Assembly (NCBI RefSeq): GCF_013393905.1
Contig: NZ_CP040272.1
Span: 6,147,501-6,211,500 of the forward strand
DNA: 64,000 nt
Direction of reading: 5' to 3'
Source: Nostoc sp. C052
Lineage (GTDB): Bacteria > Cyanobacteriota > Cyanobacteriia > Cyanobacteriales > Nostocaceae
The first letter of the stretch is position 1. The number at the start of each line of letters is the position of its first letter. Below the pieces are notes generated by a model, which saw only the letters and a program-made list of their open reading frames with translations, made no database searches and was not told the origin of the DNA. Below, piece by piece: positions 59,718-64,000 of this stretch. Both the position numbers and the translations under genes were made by a program.

Positions 59718-60620
59718 TTATTTTAATCCCTTCAATTTGCGAAACTCTTGGACAACATCTTTAACATCCCGTAATTCCCCCTCAACTAAATAGTTTAACT
59801 GCCGCATTTCATCTGCTGAAATCTTTCCAGCTAGGGAAGCGATCGCTGTTTTTAATTCAGGATACTTTTTTAATATTTCTTGTCGAACAATTGGCACAGT
59901 TTCGTAAGGTGGAAAATAATGTTTATCATCTTTGAGTACAACTAAACCCAAGCGAGAAATCTGTCCGTCAGTGGAATTACCCGCTACCATATCCACTTGT
60001 TTTTGAATCAAAGCGCGATATATTAAACCCAAGTCCATAATTTGGGGAGATTTAGCAAAACGTAAATTGTAAGTTTTAGCTAATCCTGGAAAACCATCTT
60101 CCCGTTCTAAAAACTCGTAGCCGAAACCGCCACGCCACTGTGGTGTATATTGAGTAGCTTCCGAGAGAGTTTGAATGTTGTAGCGTTTGGCATCCTCACC
60201 CCGAACAATCATCGCAAAAGTATTTTCAAAACCCAAGCTTGGCATTACCTCCAGCTTAAATTGCTGAGAGTATGCTTGTTTTAATCTTTCATAAACTTCT
60301 TTCGGATCGTTAACTGTCTTCTGCTTTAAAATTGCAGTAAAAGCTGTGCCTGTATACTCAATATAAGCATCAATTTTACCAGCAGTAATCGCGCTATGAC
60401 AAACAAATGAACCACCCAAACGAGGGCGACGAGCTACTTTTAAATTAGTTGTCGCCTCGATTTGCTGTGCTAATAGTTCACCTAAAATATCTTGTTCGGT
60501 AAAATCTTTGGAAGCAACAATTATATTACCACCGTTATTACTATTTACATTTGGTGTGCAGCTAGTGATTAGCAGTAACAAAGTAAAAGTTAAACAGCAA
60601 AGTGTGAAAAATCTTTTCAT
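59718..60620 (-). CDS. Glycine betaine/choline-type ABC transporter, substrate-binding lipoprotein
   Basis: A 300-residue OpuBC/OsmF-like binding protein. The signal peptide has a lipobox (LLLITSC, Cys21), fitting a lipoprotein. The mature part has IIVASKDFTEQDILGELLAQ, GGSFVCHSAITAGKIDAYIEYTGTA and LIYRALIQKQVDMVAGNSTDGQ (each abbreviated), all typical of the QAT-type ligand-binding family. The pocket residues are not conclusive for choline, betaine or carnitine. Its ATG overlaps the permease stop by one base (TAATG), indicating an operon with permease and ATPase genes. Confidence 0.9.
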   Translation of the reverse strand: MKRFFTLCCLTFTLLLLITSCTPNVNSNNGGNIIVASKDFTEQDILGELLAQQIEATTNLKVARRPRLGGSFVCHSAITAGKIDAYIEYTGTAFTAILKQKTVNDPKEVYERLKQAYSQQFKLEVMPSLGFENTFAMIVRGEDAKRYNIQTLSEATQYTPQWRGGFGYEFLEREDGFPGLAKTYNLRFAKSPQIMDLGLIYRALIQKQVDMVAGNSTDGQISRLGLVVLKDDKHYFPPYETVPIVRQEILKKYPELKTAIASLAGKISADEMRQLNYLVEGELRDVKDVVQEFRKLKGLK

Positions 60621-61252
60621 TAATTTTTAATTTTTAATTTATTCTCCAACCAGCCAATTGCAAAGTCAGCCAGTAATGCAATTACTGCCGCCGGAACTGC
60701 ACCAGCTAAAATTAACTGATCGTTAACTACAGATATGCCACGAAAAATAAATACTCCCAAACCACCAGCACCAATCGCTGCTGCAATAGTTGCAATACCT
60801 ATGGCAATTACTGTTGCTACTCGCACTCCTGCCAAAATTATTCCCATTGCCAAGGGAATTTCAACTTGTAATAACAATTGTCTATCTGTCATCCCCATGC
60901 CTCTGCCAGCTTCTCGAATCGCTGGATCGACGCTAGTAATACCTGTGTAAGTGTTACGAATTATCGGCAGCAAGGAATATACAGTCAGGGCAACAATTGC
61001 TGGTACTGCGCCAATTCCGCCAATTATGGGAACAGGAATGAGTAAACCAAAAAGTGCCAAACTAGGAATAGTTTGGAGAACATTTGCTATGCCGAGAATT
61101 GGTTGGCGGAGATAAGTTTTGCGTGTAATTAAAATACCTAAGGGAATGCCTATAAGTATGGCAATTCCGATAGCGATTCCTACTAAAAATAGATGTTCGA
61201 GAGTATGCTGAAGAATTTCTGGGGCATACTTAACCAGGAAGAAATTTTTCAT
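60620..61252 (-). CDS. Glycine betaine/choline-type ABC transporter, permease
   Basis: A 210-residue integral membrane protein with about five or six helices and the ABC permease EAA-type loop REAGRGMGMTDRQLLLQVEIPLAMGI near residue 130. The N-terminus HTLEHLFLVGIAIGIAILIG and VLQTIPSLALFGLLIPVPII are typical for OpuBB. ATG 61252 (MKNFFLVKY) is preferred over an upstream frame start at 61279, because it overlaps the ATPase stop in TTATGA, as in translationally coupled genes. It passes quaternary ammonium or similar solutes across the membrane. Confidence 0.91.
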   Translation of the reverse strand: MKNFFLVKYAPEILQHTLEHLFLVGIAIGIAILIGIPLGILITRKTYLRQPILGIANVLQTIPSLALFGLLIPVPIIGGIGAVPAIVALTVYSLLPIIRNTYTGITSVDPAIREAGRGMGMTDRQLLLQVEIPLAMGIILAGVRVATVIAIGIATIAAAIGAGGLGVFIFRGISVVNDQLILAGAVPAAVIALLADFAIGWLENKLKIKN

Positions 61253-62007
61253 AAAGTATCTTGCAGGGAATGCAGACATTGGAGAAAGGCGAGACTTTCT
61301 GGATGTTGCGATCGCATAAATTCATCTGTCGTCCCCAATACTACCAATTCTCCGCCATACATTAAACCAATTCTGGATGCCAAAACTAAGGCTTCTTGAA
61401 TATCATGGGTGACGAAAACAACTGTCTTGCCTAATTCTTGCTGCAAATGCCGAAACTCTTGTTGAAGTTCTAGCCGCGTAATCGGATCGAGTGCCCCAAA
61501 AGGTTCATCCATCAGCAACACTGGCGGATCTGCTGCTAAAGCCCTGGCTACACCGACTCTTTGCCTTTGTCCTCCCGAAAGTTCGTGCGGGTAACGTCCG
61601 GCGAATTGTGCTGGTTCTAAGCCTACTAATTGCAACAATTCATAAACCCGCGTTTTAATTTGTTTTGGTTGCCAACCTTCTAAAGAAGGAACTAAACCCA
61701 CATTGCGTTCTACAGTGAAATGAGGAAATAAACCAATTTCTTGAATGACGTAACCAATTTTTCGCCGTAGTTTAATTTCATCCCATTGAGTTGTGGGAAT
61801 GCCATCAAATAAAACTTCGCCTTGTGTGGGTATAAATAGGCGATTAATTAACTTCATTGTCGTGGTTTTGCCGCTACCACTGCGCCCAAGTAATACCAGT
61901 GCTTCTCCTTGACGGATGGTGAAGTTGAGATTTGACACCAATGGGCGATGATTGCGGCTAAAAGTGACATCGCGGAATTCGACGGCGGTTTGGTTATTTT
62001 GCGGCAT
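61249..62007 (-). CDS. Glycine betaine/choline-type ABC transporter, ATP-binding protein
   Basis: A 252-residue ABC ATPase. Walker A GRSGSGKTTTMKLI (about 38-51), the Q-loop YVIQEIGLFPHF, the signature LSGGQRQRVGVARAL, Walker B LLMDEPFGALDP and the switch histidine VFVTHDI are all intact. The C-terminal CBS pair of OpuAA is absent, as in OpuBA-like forms. It is the first gene of the operon ATPase-permease-binding protein; the permease ATG overlaps its stop codon. The promoter should lie in 62010-62190, where a TATTGTA-like sequence near the start is all I see. Confidence 0.93.
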   Translation of the reverse strand: MPQNNQTAVEFRDVTFSRNHRPLVSNLNFTIRQGEALVLLGRSGSGKTTTMKLINRLFIPTQGEVLFDGIPTTQWDEIKLRRKIGYVIQEIGLFPHFTVERNVGLVPSLEGWQPKQIKTRVYELLQLVGLEPAQFAGRYPHELSGGQRQRVGVARALAADPPVLLMDEPFGALDPITRLELQQEFRHLQQELGKTVVFVTHDIQEALVLASRIGLMYGGELVVLGTTDEFMRSQHPESLAFLQCLHSLQDTL

Positions 62008-62191
62008 GAGTGGCTTTTGGTGGATGCTAGCTATTGTATTATGTGCTGATTTTGCTAGCGTGCTAATCCCTCATTTGCCGTAGCGTAGTATTAAACACTA
62101 TATGGTGCATTAGACCAAAAGCTCACATACCGCAATAAATTAGGATTTAGGCATAAAGATTCTTAGGAAAAATTGAGTGTGAAGCTTACTA

Positions 62192-62557
62192 TTAACGCTG
62201 CCAATCATACATTAATCGTCCATGACGATCGCGTACAAGTTCCCATTCTCCATAACGATATCGTTGTCCGTGATAATCTATAGAGCGATAGCGTCGTCTG
62301 TAATAATGTTGTCGATTTCGCTGGCGTTGGTAATAATATCTTCCAGTTCGTTGCCGTCTATGATAACGTCGTCGAGTTCGTCTGCGAGCTAACAAAAACT
62401 CTTCACTTTGCTCTCCAACTAATTTTGTCTGTGCGTCAATACTCTGTTGATTGAGAACATTATTTAGAGTATTATCCTTAGCCTCAGCTAAAACAGGTGG
62501 ATAAGTGAAGGTTAATAGCAGGAACACAATTGAGGATAGCTTTTGGAAACGGTTCAC
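62192..62557 (-). CDS. Secreted Arg/Tyr-rich protein of unknown function
   Basis: A 121-residue protein with a signal peptide (about residues 1-26, MNRFQKLSSIVFLLLTFTYP then VLAEA). Residues about 55-121 are extremely rich in Arg, Tyr and Gln: RRRTRRRYHRRQRTGRYYYQ, followed by more RxYYRR-type units and ending GEWELVRDRHGRLMYDWQR. The tail looks like a repeating Arg-aromatic motif, perhaps a polyanion or polysaccharide binder. No family is recognised; similar small basic exported proteins occur in cyanobacteria. It is isolated and on the minus strand, divergent to the DUF4288 gene. Confidence 0.7.
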   Translation of the reverse strand: MNRFQKLSSIVFLLLTFTYPPVLAEAKDNTLNNVLNQQSIDAQTKLVGEQSEEFLLARRRTRRRYHRRQRTGRYYYQRQRNRQHYYRRRYRSIDYHGQRYRYGEWELVRDRHGRLMYDWQR

Positions 62558-62721
62558 GTCTTTGCTTTTCCTAAATATTGGTAATCTTTTTATTTAATAC
62601 TTAAGTTGAGCAATGATATAGTTCAGAGTTCACAAACTTGCTGATCGCAAATGTAATGAAAGTACTTAATGCTAATCCTCAGTGATACCATGAGTGATAG
62701 AAAATTTTGGTTTTATAAACA

Positions 62722-63165
62722 ATGGCATACATTCCCAAAAACGCAACGTGGTATATTGCTGAATTGGTGATCGAGTGTAACGTTGAGGGAAATCCACACA
62801 ATGTTATTCATGTAAATATTGTTCTTGTCCGCGCTTCTTCACCAGAAGAAGCTTTTGAGAAAGCCGAAGAACTTGGTTATGAGAGTAACGACACATATCT
62901 CAATCCCAAAAATCAAACTGTAACTTTTACTTACAGAGGCTTACGGGATCTCAATGTTATTCATGATGAATTAGAACATGGTGCTGAACTGATGTTTGAG
63001 GAAAAAATTGGTATCTGTGAAAGCAAGTTACAACAAATGTTGACTCCAAAATCTCAGTTAGCTATTTTTCGTCCGTTAGAACCAATAGATCCATCAAAGC
63101 CAGACTATAGCAGTAAAGAAATTATGAATGAAGTAGCAAAAAGAATGGGTGGCGACGTGGGTTAA
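62722..63165 (+). CDS. DUF4288 family protein
   Basis: A 147-residue soluble protein. Its core is ATWYIAELVIECNVEGNPHN, then ASSPEEAFEKAEELGYES and VTFTYRGLRDLNVIHDELEH, which matches the small domain family DUF4288. The C-terminal 35 residues (IFRPLEPIDPSKPDYSSKEI) form a less conserved extension. Function is unknown. ATG 62722 has no clear ribosome binding site. The gene is convergent with the ABC permease gene, whose stop lies immediately after it (1 bp gap). Confidence 0.78.
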   Translation: MAYIPKNATWYIAELVIECNVEGNPHNVIHVNIVLVRASSPEEAFEKAEELGYESNDTYLNPKNQTVTFTYRGLRDLNVIHDELEHGAELMFEEKIGICESKLQQMLTPKSQLAIFRPLEPIDPSKPDYSSKEIMNEVAKRMGGDVG

Positions 63166-63166
63166 A

Positions 63167-64000
63167 TTAATCTGAGTGGCGATCGCCTCCAAAGTAAGGA
63201 GTACCTAAAGCTTTTGGGGGTGTAGATTTCCCCAACTTACCGACTAATGCCAATAATGCGATCGCATAAGGTAGCATGACTAAAAATTGGTAAGGTATAT
63301 TTACCCCTAATGCCTGAATTCGCAGTTGTAAAGCTTCTGTAGCCCCAAATAGCAAACAAGCTAAAGCACTACCTATGGGATGCCATCTGCCAAAAATTAA
63401 TGCTGCGATCGCAATAAATCCTTTACCAGCACTCATCCCTTCGGCAAAAAATCTTACCTGTACCAATGTTAAATAAGCACCTCCTAAACTCGCAAGGCAG
63501 CCACTAATCACCACTGCGATATAACGGACAAATGCTACTGAAATTCCAGCCGTGTCAGCAGCTTTCGGAGATTCACCCACTGCCCGCAATGTCAACCCAA
63601 AGCTAGTTTTAAATAAAAGGTATGTAGTTAAAATAACTATGACAAATAATAAATATACTAAAAAATCTGACTGAAATAGTAGCGGCCCGATTAGGGGAAT
63701 ATTGGTTAAACCAGGAATCATAATTGTCCCAATTCCAGGTAATTGCTGTGTACTACTACCACTAAACACCAACCGGGCTAAAAACGATGTTAATCCAGCT
63801 GCGACGAGATTAATTGCTAGCCCAGATACCAATTGATCGACACGCAAAGTTACACACAAAACAGCATGGAGTAGTCCGATTAATCCACCTGCAATTAAGG
63901 AAGCGAGGATACCAAGCCAGGGATTACCTGTGTAGAAAGTGGCAGCAGCGCTAGTAAAAGCACCTGTAAGTAACATTCCTTCTAAGGCGATATTTAACAC
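63167..64000 (-). CDS. ABC transporter permease, nucleoside/simple-sugar type (5' end outside window)
   Basis: The window holds the last 277 residues of a BPD_transp_2-family permease. It has about eight membrane helices, with characteristic blocks LNIALEGMLLTGAFTSAAAT, LIAGGLIGLLHAVLCVTLRV, QLVSGLAINLVAAGLTSFLA and FGLTLRAVGESPKAADTAGI (cytoplasmic loop touching the ATPase). IAALIFGRWHPIGSAL follows, and the C-terminus ends near TPYFGGDRHSD. This subfamily forms the second permease (YufQ/BmpC-like) of purine-nucleoside or basic-membrane-protein ABC importers. The start lies to the right of the window. Confidence 0.88.
   Translation of the reverse strand: MLNIALEGMLLTGAFTSAAATFYTGNPWLGILASLIAGGLIGLLHAVLCVTLRVDQLVSGLAINLVAAGLTSFLARLVFSGSSTQQLPGIGTIMIPGLTNIPLIGPLLFQSDFLVYLLFVIVILTTYLLFKTSFGLTLRAVGESPKAADTAGISVAFVRYIAVVISGCLASLGGAYLTLVQVRFFAEGMSAGKGFIAIAALIFGRWHPIGSALACLLFGATEALQLRIQALGVNIPYQFLVMLPYAIALLALVGKLGKSTPPKALGTPYFGGDRHSD

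Overview
The window is a chromosomal stretch from a filamentous cyanobacterium of the Nostocales (Nostoc-like). The evidence is the dense scatter of the octamer GCGATCGC (HIP1), a cyanobacterial 16S rRNA with a tRNA-less spacer carrying the D1-D1' stem, a petJ-type cytochrome c6, a plant-type ferredoxin, several cyanobacteria-restricted small proteins, short tandem heptamer repeats and many MITE-like repeats. Only the sequence was read; all family names come from motif recognition, not from searches.

Layout. 1-2.2 kb: start of a 23S gene, a tRNA-less spacer and a 16S gene, all on the minus strand, with a good promoter at 2157-2186. 2.6-6.1 kb: rsmA, ispE, a DUF3082 membrane protein, a GerMN lipoprotein and tRNA-Gly(CCC). 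6.1-11.2 kb: a wrecked type I restriction-modification locus (hsdS, an IS630 element, a ParE toxin scrap, a truncated hsdR, no hsdM). 11.8-16.6 kb: ftsH with a strong terminator, a class IV aminotransferase, a GNAT acetyltransferase and a TPR-like protein. 17.3-19.9 kb: three unrecognised genes that may work together. 19.9-21.1 kb: ackA.

21.3-24.0 kb is the most unusual region, a graveyard of joined fragments. It holds an IS4-type transposase with in-frame stops, a piece of a large helicase like those of DISARM-type defence systems, and the N-terminal third of a TnsB transposase closely resembling those of type V-K CRISPR-associated transposons (CAST). The tnsB fragment is interrupted by a 102-bp MITE, and beyond its start lies a candidate transposon left end with several TnsB-site-like motifs.

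24.2-38.4 kb: housekeeping and unknown genes, including a GH15-like protein, a WD40 lipoprotein, mgtE with a structured leader, pyrB, a duplicated-domain protein next to a pentapeptide-repeat protein, and tldD/tldE. 38.9-42 kb: a four-gene cluster (GT2 glycosyltransferase, FAD oxidoreductase, two small SMR/EamA-like transporters) that looks like a lipid-linked sugar pathway. 44.6-52.2 kb: tex-ferredoxin, an esterase, small membrane proteins, petJ and an aldo/keto reductase. 52.2-56.7 kb: a 1472-residue CHAT protease-NTPase-TPR protein whose TPRs are nearly identical 120-bp units, eight of them carrying an HIP1 site. 57-58.6 kb: a second graveyard with an IS110 left end (possible bridge-RNA region) and a PIN toxin tail. 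58.6-64 kb: a small protein, a Uma2 nuclease, an OpuB-type ABC transporter, two small proteins and the 3' part of an ABC permease.

A MITE family with CAATAC...GTATTG ends occurs four times. Two copies still show about 10-bp flanking duplications, so the element is probably mobilised by an IS4-like transposase.
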